Part shown: positions 19,606 to 26,645 of the stretch, one piece after another
How the letters are laid out: each line of letters opens with the position of its first letter
Numbering within the stretch: position 1 is the first letter of the stretch
Assembly: GCF_015645095.1 (NCBI RefSeq)
Contig: NZ_JADOTW010000014.1
Span: 1 to 64,000 of the forward strand
From: Halomonas sp. 328
Lineage (GTDB): Bacteria > Pseudomonadota > Gammaproteobacteria > Pseudomonadales > Halomonadaceae
Length of the DNA: 64,000 bases
Direction: 5' to 3'
Position numbers and translations under genes: made by a program
The notes under the pieces: generated by a model
Told to the model about the DNA's origin: nothing
The model's input: only the letters and a program-made list of their open reading frames with translations
Database searches by the model: none

Positions 19606-19741
19606 TCCCGTGCCGCGCGCTTTATCTTGTGCCGCTCGGGCTGATCCCGTGCCGCGCACTTTATCCTGTGCCGTTCGGGCTGATCCCGTGCCGCGCGCTT
19701 TATCCTGCGCCGTTCGGGCCAATCCCGGGCCGCGCCTTATC
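19588..19741. repeat. 39-bp tandem array starting in the lptG 3' end
   Basis: Four head-to-tail copies: 19588-19626, 19627-19665, 19666-19704, and 19705-19741 (the last lacks 2 bp). The unit begins CTGYGCCGTTCGGGCTGATC and ends GCGCTTTATC. The first copy contains the last codons and TGA of lptG; the others repeat them without a gene. Because 39 is divisible by three, one frame stays open through the array into the next gene, encoding a repeated 13-residue peptide, but no start site supports its translation. Confidence 0.9.
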
Positions 19742-19763
19742 GGATGCTTTGAACGAGGACCGC

Positions 19764-20204
19764 ATGCAACGACGCCAATTTTCCGATCTCGATCGTACCT
19801 GGCCGGCCGGGCTGGGGGTGCGTCTCGGAGCGATGATCTATGACGGCCTGGTGGTGATCGCCATCTGGGTGGCCCTGGGCTTTTTCGCCGTGGCCATCAA
19901 CCAGGGCGAGGCCAACGAGACGCCGCTGTTCCACAGCGTATTGCTGGTAGCCACCTTCGCCTTCTTCGCCTTCTCCTGGATGCGCGGCGGCATGACCCTG
20001 GGCATGCAGGCCTGGCGGTTGCGGGTGCAGACTCCGGAGGGCGCGAGCATTACCCTGACCCAGGCGCTGCTGCGCTTCTTCGCTGGCCTGGCTTCCTGGG
20101 CGGCTCTGGGGCTCGGCTACTGGTGGATCCTCTTCGATGCCGAGAAACGCAGCTGGTCGGACATCGTCTCGGGTACCCGGGTGGTGGTGCTACCAAAGAA
20201 GTAA
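19764..20204 (+). CDS. RDD family membrane protein
   Basis: A 146-residue protein with the RDD-domain pattern: an arginine-containing entry PAGLGVRLGAMIYDGLVV near residue 14, a second helix, then GMTLGMQAWRLRV, a third helix and a WSDIVSGTRVV ending. GAGGA precedes the ATG at 19764. RDD proteins are inner-membrane proteins, some linked to ion homeostasis in halophiles, but the function of this one cannot be assigned. It lies just after the 39-bp array, which may carry its promoter. Confidence 0.85.
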   Translation: MQRRQFSDLDRTWPAGLGVRLGAMIYDGLVVIAIWVALGFFAVAINQGEANETPLFHSVLLVATFAFFAFSWMRGGMTLGMQAWRLRVQTPEGASITLTQALLRFFAGLASWAALGLGYWWILFDAEKRSWSDIVSGTRVVVLPKK

Positions 20205-20209
20205 CTGCT

Positions 20210-20256
20210 AATGATTCGCAAGGGGCTTGCCATAGTCTCTGCGAATCATTTACATT
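20210..20256 (+). promoter_or_regulatory. bfd promoter with overlapping 11-bp inverted repeat
   Basis: AATGATTCGCA (20210-20220) is repeated inverted as TGCGAATCATT (20240-20250). A plausible promoter, TTGCCA (20227-20232) with an 18-bp spacer to TACATT (20251-20256), lies across it. The AATGATT/AATCATT arms resemble Fur half-sites, and bfd is classically iron-repressed, so a Fur-like operator is a reasonable guess; no factor is proven. Confidence 0.45.
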
Positions 20257-20287
20257 TGTTCTTGCAATGAATCGCGAGGACACCCAC

Positions 20288-20494
20288 ATGTATGTCTGCC
20301 TGTGCAAGGGAGTGAATGACCGAGCCATCCGCGACGCCGTGGAAGAGGGCGCGCGTAGCTGGCGCGAAGTGCGTGAGCGCACCGGTTGTGCTACCCAGTG
20401 CGGCAAGTGTGCCGGCACCGGCAAGGGTGTCATGCGCGAGGCGATCGCCGAGGAGATGGCGATGGCCGCCCAGGATCTCGCCTACGCGGTCTGA
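20288..20494 (+). CDS. bfd: Bacterioferritin-associated ferredoxin
   Basis: A 68-residue [2Fe-2S] protein that reduces bacterioferritin so that stored iron can be released. It opens MYVCLCKGV and has all four cluster ligands: Cys4, Cys6, Cys38 and Cys41 (CGKC). The start at 20288 fits the family's N-terminus. It stands 186 bp upstream of bfr in the same direction, so the pair forms one iron-storage module. Confidence 0.95.
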   Translation: MYVCLCKGVNDRAIRDAVEEGARSWREVRERTGCATQCGKCAGTGKGVMREAIAEEMAMAAQDLAYAV

Positions 20495-20554
20495 ACGCCG
20501 CCATAAGAACCTAACGCATTGCTATTTTCTCTCTCCGACGGCAATGTCCCGCGC

Positions 20555-20582
20555 TTGAGAAGCTGTCGTAACCTGCTGTTAT
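20555..20582 (+). promoter_or_regulatory. Possible bfr promoter
   Basis: TTGAGA (20555-20560) and TGTTAT (20577-20582) are separated by 16 bp in the 186-bp bfd-bfr gap, about 100 bp before bfr. The gap also holds an AT-rich ATTCATGGAAATTTCAT stretch. This is a weak sequence-only call. Confidence 0.3.
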
Positions 20583-20680
20583 TCATGGAAATTTCATAAG
20601 TTCTGTCGCATACTTTCGGTGTCCCCTGCCGAAGGTGCGTTGCGTCGTGCCTGGCACCCAGAAAAATCGAGGAGATTCCC

Positions 20681-21157
20681 ATGAAAGGCGACGCCAAGGT
20701 GATCGGCTACCTCAATACCGTGCTCGGCAACGAGCTGGTGGCCATCAACCAGTACTACCTGCATGCCAAGATGTACAAGGACTGGGGGCTCAAGGCCCTG
20801 GCCAAGTGGGAGTACGAGGAGTCCATCGAGGAGATGAAGCACGCCGATACCCTGATCGAGCGTATCCTCTTTCTGGAGGGGCTGCCCAACCTGCAGGACT
20901 ATGGCAAGCTGTTGATCGGCGAGAACACCCGCGAGATGCTCGAGTGCGACCTCAAGCTGGAGCACAAGGCACGCAAGGACCTGATTGAGGCGATTACCCA
21001 CTGCGAGAAGGTCAAGGACTATGTGAGCCGTGATCTCTTCCGGCATATCCTCGACGACGAGGAAGAGCATATCGATCACCTGGAGACCGAGCTGGGCCTG
21101 ATCGACAAAGTGGGGCTCGAAAACTACCTGCAGAAGCAGATGCACGCCGCCGACTGA
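20681..21157 (+). CDS. bfr: Bacterioferritin
   Basis: Heme-containing iron-storage protein that forms a 24-subunit shell and oxidises Fe(II). The 158-residue sequence keeps the full ferroxidase set at E. coli numbering: Glu18, Glu51, His54, Glu94, Glu127 and His130. It also keeps Met52, which ligates the inter-subunit heme. A GAGGAG site precedes the ATG. It follows bfd. The complete ligand set makes it a heme-binding, catalytically competent type and not a ferritin-like paralogue. Confidence 0.97.
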   Translation: MKGDAKVIGYLNTVLGNELVAINQYYLHAKMYKDWGLKALAKWEYEESIEEMKHADTLIERILFLEGLPNLQDYGKLLIGENTREMLECDLKLEHKARKDLIEAITHCEKVKDYVSRDLFRHILDDEEEHIDHLETELGLIDKVGLENYLQKQMHAAD

Positions 21158-21187
21158 GTCGTGGGCCGGCGTCATGCCAGGAGGGCC

Positions 21188-22285
21188 ATGTCGGCGCCAT
21201 TATCCCCATCTCCTGCAACCCTGAGGGTGTCCGGAGAGACCCTCCACCTGGGGGGCGACTGGATTACCCTGCGCCTCTCGGCGGTGGCCGACGAGGCGCT
21301 GGCCCTGGTGCCTCAGGCTCCCTGGCACCTGGAGGCCAGTGACCTGACCCGCCTGGACAGCAACGGGGCGCGGCTGATCGGCCTGCTGGGTGGTGGCCGA
21401 GCCCCCGACGGGCTCGACGCCCGCTGGCAACCGCTGCTGACCCTGGTGCAGGAGGCCGTGGACGAGGCCCCGGCGCGGCCCCTGCCCCGGCAGGGCTTCC
21501 TGCACCGGCTGGGAGAGCGAGTGCTGGCGCCCCTGGCCAGTCTTCGCTCGTTGCTGACCATCCTTGGCCAGTTGCTGCTGGCGCTGGTGGCCCTGCTGCG
21601 TGACCCCCGCCGCCTACGCTGGCGGGAGACCCTCAATGTGCTCACCGCCAGTGGCGCCATGGCGGTGCCCATCATCGCCCTGCTGGCCTTCCTGCTGGGG
21701 GGCGTGCTGGCCTACCAGGGCGGCATCCAGCTGCGCACCTTCGGTGCCAATATCTTTATCGTCGAGCTGGTCACCCTGACCCTGTTTCGCGAGTTCGGCC
21801 CCCTGATCACCGCCATTATCGTCGCCGGTCGCTCCGGGGCCGCCTTTACTGCGGAGCTCGCCACCATGCGCGGCAACCGTGAGATCGATGCGTTGATGAC
21901 CCTGGGCCTCTCCCCGGTGGAGCGCCTGCTGCTGCCCAAGTGGCTGGGGCTGGTGATCGCCATGCCGCTGCTCACCGCCCTGGCCAATGCCGCCGGCCTG
22001 GTGGGGGCCATCCTGGTGGCCGACGGCCTGCTGGGGGTGGGCTTCGAGACCTTCTACCGCCGGGTGCCGGAGGTGGTGGCGGCCCACCACTTCTGGGTGG
22101 GCATCGGCAAGTCGGTGGTCTTCGGCATGGTGATCGCCCTGGTGGGGTGCAGCGAGGGGATGCGCGCCCGGGGCGATGCGGAGAGCATTGGCCGCAACAC
22201 CACCTCCAGCGTGGTGCAGTCGATCTTCTGGGTGATCGTGCTGGATGCGCTCTTCTCGATCCTCTTCAACGAGCTGGGGTGGTAG
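21188..22285 (+). CDS. MlaE-type ABC permease with N-terminal STAS-like domain
   Basis: A 365-residue inner-membrane permease of the MCE/Mla phospholipid-transport type. Residues 1 to about 75 form a STAS-like domain (LEASDLTRLDSNGARLIGLL), equivalent to MlaB fused onto the permease. The MlaE domain follows, with the conserved LFREFGPLITAIIVAGRSGAAFTAELATM block split over residues 202-230 and the TMRGNREIDAL coupling segment. AGGAGG sits 3 bp from the ATG at 21188. It is the first gene of a four-gene operon and is separated from the ATPase by 2 bp. Confidence 0.92.
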   Translation: MSAPLSPSPATLRVSGETLHLGGDWITLRLSAVADEALALVPQAPWHLEASDLTRLDSNGARLIGLLGGGRAPDGLDARWQPLLTLVQEAVDEAPARPLPRQGFLHRLGERVLAPLASLRSLLTILGQLLLALVALLRDPRRLRWRETLNVLTASGAMAVPIIALLAFLLGGVLAYQGGIQLRTFGANIFIVELVTLTLFREFGPLITAIIVAGRSGAAFTAELATMRGNREIDALMTLGLSPVERLLLPKWLGLVIAMPLLTALANAAGLVGAILVADGLLGVGFETFYRRVPEVVAAHHFWVGIGKSVVFGMVIALVGCSEGMRARGDAESIGRNTTSSVVQSIFWVIVLDALFSILFNELGW

Positions 22286-22287
22286 GC

Positions 22288-23064
22288 ATGGACGAACCCG
22301 CACCGATTCGGCTATCCGGCATCGAGACCCGCTTCGGCGCCACCCAGGTGCATCGCGGCGTCGACTTGGAGGTGCGGCGCGGCGAGGCCCTGGGGCTGGT
22401 CGGCGGCAGTGGCAGCGGCAAGTCGGTGCTGCTGTCGGTGATCTCCCTGCTCAAGGCGCCCAGTGCCGGCGAGTTGGCGCTGTTCGGCGAGCGGCTCGAT
22501 AGTGCCATGGACGAGGCGGCCCTGATCCCGGTGCGCCGGCGCATCGGGGTGATGTTCCAGCAGGGGGCGCTGTTCTCCTCGCTGACGGTGCTGGAGAACG
22601 TCATGCTGCCGCTCAGCGAGCACAGTGGCCTGCCGGCGCCCCTGGTGGAGGAGTTCGCACGCCTCAAGATCGCCCTGGTGGGGTTGCCCGCGGCGGCGGC
22701 GGGGCGCTATCCCCGGGAACTCTCCGGCGGTATGCTCAAGCGAGCGGGGGTGGCCCGGGCCCTGGCCCTGGACCCGGAACTGCTGCTGCTGGACGAACCC
22801 AGCGCCGGCCTGGATCCGGTCAGTGCCGCCGAGCTGGATGCCCTGCTCAATACCCTGCGCCACGCCCTTGGCCTGACCCTGGTGCTGGTCACCCATGACC
22901 TGGATTCGCTGTTCACCGTGACCGACCGGGTCGCCTACCTGGGCCAGGGGCGGGTGCTGGCGGTGGCCCCGGCCACCGAGCTGAGCGAGAGTCGGGAGCC
23001 GGAGATCGCCCGCTATTTTGGCAATGCCCGTGCCGCGCGCTTTCGTGACTCGGGGGGCGCCTGA
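22288..23064 (+). CDS. MlaF-type ABC transporter ATP-binding protein
   Basis: A 258-residue ABC ATPase that drives the lipid permease encoded just upstream. Walker A GGSGSGKSVLL is near residue 40, the Q-loop MFQQGALFSSLTVLENVMLP near 90 is of the MlaF type, the signature is ELSGGMLKRAGVARAL near 147, Walker B ELLLLDEPSAGLDP, and the H-loop VTHD. The gene begins 2 bp after the permease stop and is followed 9 bp later by the MCE-domain gene. Confidence 0.94.
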   Translation: MDEPAPIRLSGIETRFGATQVHRGVDLEVRRGEALGLVGGSGSGKSVLLSVISLLKAPSAGELALFGERLDSAMDEAALIPVRRRIGVMFQQGALFSSLTVLENVMLPLSEHSGLPAPLVEEFARLKIALVGLPAAAAGRYPRELSGGMLKRAGVARALALDPELLLLDEPSAGLDPVSAAELDALLNTLRHALGLTLVLVTHDLDSLFTVTDRVAYLGQGRVLAVAPATELSESREPEIARYFGNARAARFRDSGGA

Positions 23065-23073
23065 GGAGGCGTT

Positions 23074-23991
23074 ATGCAGACACGTATCAACCCGGCCCTG
23101 GTGGGGGGCTTCGTGCTGGGCCTATCGCTGCTGCTGGTCGGCATGGTGGTGTGGCTGGCCGGGGATCGGGACCAGTCCGACTACCTGCGCTACCGGGTGG
23201 TGGTCACCGAGTCGGTGGCGGGGCTTAACGAGCGGGCCACCGTCACCTACCGGGGCGTCGAGGTGGGCTTCGTGGAGGCGATTCGCCTGAGCTCCGACCT
23301 GGAGCGCATCGAGCTGGCCCTGCGGATCGCCCCCGATTACCCGCTGCGGGAGGGCACCACGGCCACCCTGCGCAGCCAGATCCTGACCGGGCGCAGCAGC
23401 GTCGAACTCTCCGGTGGGGAGGGGCCGATCCTCTCCCAGGGAAAACCGGCGCCGCTGATCACCTATCAGCCGTCGCGGCTCTTCCAGCTCGACCAGGCCC
23501 TGGGCGAGGCCCTGGACCGGGTCGATGTGATGGCCGAGCGGCTGGGCAGCATCGGTGCCAGCGTCGAGGCCCTGCTGGGGGAGGAGAATCGCGACTCGGT
23601 ATCGCGTCTGCTGGATAGCGTGGCGGGCAGCGCCGAGCGCATCGAGGCGCTGCTGGATGACGAGGCCATGGCCAGTTTCCAGACCACCCTGGACAACCTG
23701 GCGGTGATCAGTACCCGGCTGGAGCGTTTCTCCGGCGGCGCCCTGGCCGACCTGGATGGCCTGGGCGACGAGGCTCGCGGCGTGCTGGCGGAGCTGGGCG
23801 TCACCCTGGAACAGCTGACCCGGGGGGCCAGCGAGACCTTCAGCCTGACCGGCGAGCAGGCGCGCCAGACCCTGCGGCGCTTCGATCGCCTGGTGGAGGA
23901 GCTGGCTGCCCTGACCCGGGAGCTGGAGGCCAATCCCCGTCAACTGCTGTTCGGCCCGGAGCGTCATCCGCCGGGTCCCGGCGAGCGATAA
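23074..23991 (+). CDS. MlaD-family MCE-domain protein
   Basis: A 305-residue periplasmic lipid-binding subunit. An N-terminal membrane anchor (GGFVLGLSLLLVGMVVWLAG) is followed by a single MCE domain (VAGLNERATVTYRGVEVGFV near residue 48, then GTTATLRSQILTG). A long helical tail after about residue 130 is rich in LxxLxxxx spacing. Single-domain length with a long helical tail is closer to PqiB/LetB-like accessory Mce proteins and the Mla-like group with a lipoprotein partner than to the short E. coli MlaD. AGGAGGCGTT precedes the ATG. Confidence 0.9.
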   Translation: MQTRINPALVGGFVLGLSLLLVGMVVWLAGDRDQSDYLRYRVVVTESVAGLNERATVTYRGVEVGFVEAIRLSSDLERIELALRIAPDYPLREGTTATLRSQILTGRSSVELSGGEGPILSQGKPAPLITYQPSRLFQLDQALGEALDRVDVMAERLGSIGASVEALLGEENRDSVSRLLDSVAGSAERIEALLDDEAMASFQTTLDNLAVISTRLERFSGGALADLDGLGDEARGVLAELGVTLEQLTRGASETFSLTGEQARQTLRRFDRLVEELAALTRELEANPRQLLFGPERHPPGPGER

Positions 23992-24010
23992 CCCCAAGCA
24001 AGGAGTGCTT

Positions 24011-24586
24011 ATGTCAATGCTGCGCCTGGCCCTTGTGCTGTTATGTGGCTTGCTGCTGGCGGGCTGTGCCGGGGCGGTCAGCCGGGAGGCGCCGACCCCG
24101 CTGCGCCTGGAGCCGGTGGCGGTACCCGCCGCCTATGCCGAGAAGCTGGCGCGCCTGAGCGTGGAGACGCCACGTATCGGCGCCGCGGTGGATCACCATG
24201 ACCTGCTCTACAGCGAGGAAGACTTCCTGCGTCGCCCCTATGCCCGGGTGCGCTGGGGAGCCCCGCTGGGCCAGCAACTGGGTGACCTGGTGGTCGAGCA
24301 GCTGACCCGCAGCGGCCTGGTGGGAGCCATCCAGCAGGGTGGCGACCCACGCCTGGAAATCGAGGTGGTGGAGTGGCTGCACGACTATCGGGGCGAGGCG
24401 CCCGAGGCGCGGCTTGCCCTGCGCAGCAGCCTCTATCGGGGCGAGCGGGTGGTGGCCCAGTGGCGCTGGTCGGACAGTGCCCCCTTTAGCCCTGAGGGGC
24501 CCCTGCCGGGGCTGGCCGCCCAGCAGCGGCTGCTGGAGGCCTGGCTGGCGGAGCTATTGGCCTGGCTCGATGGCTTGCCGGAGTAG
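24011..24586 (+). CDS. ABC-type transport auxiliary lipoprotein (PqiC-like)
   Basis: A 191-residue outer-membrane-directed lipoprotein with lipobox LLLAGC (Cys near residue 19). The mature part has the PqiC/ABC-trans_aux features LARLSVETPRIGAAVDHHDLLY and YARVRWGAPLGQQLGDLVVEQL. The ATG at 24011 has AAGGAG upstream. It closes the STAS-MlaE, MlaF, MlaD operon and probably receives or delivers lipid at the outer membrane, by analogy with PqiC and MlaA. It ends 13 bp before the convergent DUF1653 gene. Confidence 0.85.
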   Translation: MSMLRLALVLLCGLLLAGCAGAVSREAPTPLRLEPVAVPAAYAEKLARLSVETPRIGAAVDHHDLLYSEEDFLRRPYARVRWGAPLGQQLGDLVVEQLTRSGLVGAIQQGGDPRLEIEVVEWLHDYRGEAPEARLALRSSLYRGERVVAQWRWSDSAPFSPEGPLPGLAAQQRLLEAWLAELLAWLDGLPE

Positions 24587-24599
24587 CCCGCGAGCTGGC

Positions 24600-24833
24600 T
24601 TAACCGTGGCGAAAGGCCTTCTCCAGCGCGAAGCGCGGCTGTTCCTTGCCGTCTTTCACCACCGTCTCGGTAAACATTGCCAGGGGGCGGACCCAGAGGC
24701 CGTAGTCGCCATAGAGCGCCCGATAGACCACCAGTGGTTCCTCGGTTTCGCTATGTCGGGCCAGGCCCATCACTTCATAAAGGGGGCCCTTGTAGTGCCG
24801 ATAGATACCGGGTTCAGGGATGGCCGGATTCAT
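24600..24833 (-). CDS. DUF1653 domain protein
   Basis: A 77-residue small protein with the DUF1653 pattern: GIYRHYKGPLYEVMGLARHSETEE, then VVYRALYGDYGLWVRPL and a FxEKxxxxG-like end. The function of the family is unknown. Its ATG overlaps the tcdA stop (ATGA), so it is translationally coupled as the third gene of a truC-tcdA-DUF1653 set. Confidence 0.85.
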   Translation of the reverse strand: MNPAIPEPGIYRHYKGPLYEVMGLARHSETEEPLVVYRALYGDYGLWVRPLAMFTETVVKDGKEQPRFALEKAFRHG

Positions 24834-25666
24834 GGGGTCTGCTCCTGGGGGGCTTGGGTGGTTTGCTGCTCTGCCTCGCGCTGGGCGCGGCGGGCGAATC
24901 GTGCCATCACCCGGGCGGCGGCGGCGAAGCCGAAGCTCCCGGTGACGAAGGTGGCGGCGCCGAAGCCCTCGGCGCAGTCGAGGCGGGTGGCATTGCCGGC
25001 GCCGGGTTTCTGCAGGCACACCTCGCCGTCGCTACTGGGGTAGACCAGCTGCTCCTCGGAATAGACACACTCCACGTCGAAGCGCCGCTTGGGGTTGCGC
25101 GAGAAGCCGTAGTCCCGGCGCAGCCGCGAGCGCACCTTGGCCAGCAGGGGGTCGTGCTGGGTGCGTGCCAGGTCCGCGACCCGGATGCGGGTGGGGTCGG
25201 TCTGGCCACCGGCGGCGCCGGTCACGGTGATCGGCAGCTTGCGGCGCTGGCACCAACTGATCAGCGCCGCCTTGGCGATCACGCTGTCGATGGCGTCTAC
25301 CACATGGTCGGCGTCGGCGGGCAGGCGTTCGGCGAGGTTCGCCGGCGTCACGAAGGCGGTATCCGCCACCACCGTCATCTGTGGGGCGATGGCCCGGCAG
25401 CGTTCCGCCAGCACTTCCACCTTGGGGCGACCGATGGTGCCGTCCAGGGCGTGGAGCTGGCGATTGACGTTGGAGACGCATACATCGTCCAGGTCGATCA
25501 GGGTCAGCTTGCCGATGCCGGCCCGGGCCAGGGCCTCCACCGTCCAGCTGCCCACGCCGCCCACGCCCACCACCACCACGTGGGCGCGGCGGAAGGCGTC
25601 GCTGGCGCGGCGGCCATAGAGGCGGCGGATGCCGCCGAAACGCAGGTCGTAATCGTCGTTATGCAT
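24830..25666 (-). CDS. tcdA: tRNA threonylcarbamoyladenosine dehydratase
   Basis: An E1-like ATP-dependent enzyme (TcdA/CsdL) that cyclises t6A37 to ct6A in ANN-decoding tRNAs. The 278-residue protein has the nucleotide-binding loop VVVVGVGGVGSWTVEALARAG near residue 31 (VGVGGVG), the aspartate segment LIDLDDVCVSNVNRQ near 60 and a C-terminal membrane-like stretch. The ATG at 25666 is preferred over the TTG one codon earlier. It overlaps the end of truC by 8 bp and the start of the DUF1653 gene by 4 bp. Confidence 0.92.
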   Translation of the reverse strand: MHNDDYDLRFGGIRRLYGRRASDAFRRAHVVVVGVGGVGSWTVEALARAGIGKLTLIDLDDVCVSNVNRQLHALDGTIGRPKVEVLAERCRAIAPQMTVVADTAFVTPANLAERLPADADHVVDAIDSVIAKAALISWCQRRKLPITVTGAAGGQTDPTRIRVADLARTQHDPLLAKVRSRLRRDYGFSRNPKRRFDVECVYSEEQLVYPSSDGEVCLQKPGAGNATRLDCAEGFGAATFVTGSFGFAAAARVMARFARRAQREAEQQTTQAPQEQTP

Positions 25667-26483
25667 CAACGGGATTCTCGGAGTCTGTCTGGGGCTGGGG
25701 CCAGGACACGGGCGGCGACTCGTGCCAGGTGACGCCGCCGCGGGGTAGGTGGCCGGCCCAGCCGAAATGCTCGAAGAGCGCCGTCATGCTGGCGTCCAGG
25801 GGCGCGGTGACGTCGAGCCAACGGCCGTGCCGGGGGTGCTCGACACCCAGCGACACCGCCGCCAGCAGCAGCCGGGGGCAGCCCAGCCGCTCGGCGAAGA
25901 AACGGTTGTGTACCCCTTTGCCGTGCTTGGCATCGCCGATGATCGGGTAGCCGCGCCGGGAGAGATGCCGACGGATCTGGTGGCGGCGCCCGCTATGGGG
26001 GCGCGCCTCCATCAGCGAGTAGCGGCTCTGGGGGTAGCGATCCACCGCCACCGGCAGCTCCACGCTATCCAGGCGGCGTACCTCGGTCAGCGCCGACTGG
26101 GCCGGCATCTCCGCCTTGGGGCGGGGGCCATCCTCCTCCCGCAGGGGGTAGTCGAGGCGCGCTGCCTCGGGGCCGACGCCGCGCACCACCGCCAGGTAGC
26201 GCTTGCTGACCCGCTGCTCGGTAAAGGCGGCATTGAGCCCGGCGGCGGTGGACGAGTCCAGGGCGAAGAGCATCACCCCGGAAGTGGGGCGGTCCAGGCG
26301 ATGCACCGGGTAGACCCGCTGCCCCAGCTGGTCGCGCAGCTGCTGCACCAGGAAGCGGGTCTCGCCCCGGGCCAATGGGCTGCGATGGACCAGCAGTCCG
26401 CTCGGCTTGTGCACCGCCACCAGGTGCTCGTCCCGGTAGAGGATGGCGATGGGGGTGTCGTCGGGGGAATGGCTTATGGGCAC
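25659..26483 (-). CDS. truC: tRNA pseudouridine-65 synthase
   Basis: A RluA-family pseudouridine synthase that modifies U65 of tRNAs. The sequence follows E. coli TruC closely: ILYRDEHLVAVHKPSGLLVHR, catalytic HRLDRPTSGV (Asp near residue 69), KRYLAVVRG, GRRHQIRRHL and IIGDAKHGKG. The start is uncertain: GTG at 26483 gives the N-terminus closest to the family, and TTG at 26492 is an alternative with poor spacing. It begins an overlapping three-gene set devoted to tRNA modification. Confidence 0.9.
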   Translation of the reverse strand: MPISHSPDDTPIAILYRDEHLVAVHKPSGLLVHRSPLARGETRFLVQQLRDQLGQRVYPVHRLDRPTSGVMLFALDSSTAAGLNAAFTEQRVSKRYLAVVRGVGPEAARLDYPLREEDGPRPKAEMPAQSALTEVRRLDSVELPVAVDRYPQSRYSLMEARPHSGRRHQIRRHLSRRGYPIIGDAKHGKGVHNRFFAERLGCPRLLLAAVSLGVEHPRHGRWLDVTAPLDASMTALFEHFGWAGHLPRGGVTWHESPPVSWPQPQTDSENPVDA

Positions 26484-26645
26484 TACTTGCAAGACCTGAG
26501 CATCGGCAAAACGGGGCCTATTGTCGCCGCTGGGCGCCGCCCTGTCACGATGGCTGTCGCTCGATTACAGGAGCCTCCACCTTGGTCGTCTCGCCGTGAC
26601 CGCTGGATTCCGCCAGGCTAGGGGCTGCTGCCTCTGGAGCCCGCC

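Noticed and set aside
19606-19763. N-terminal extension of the RDD protein through the 39-bp array
   Set aside because: The extension would start inside lptG and encode a 13-residue repeat peptide. A good ribosome-binding site precedes the ATG at 19764.
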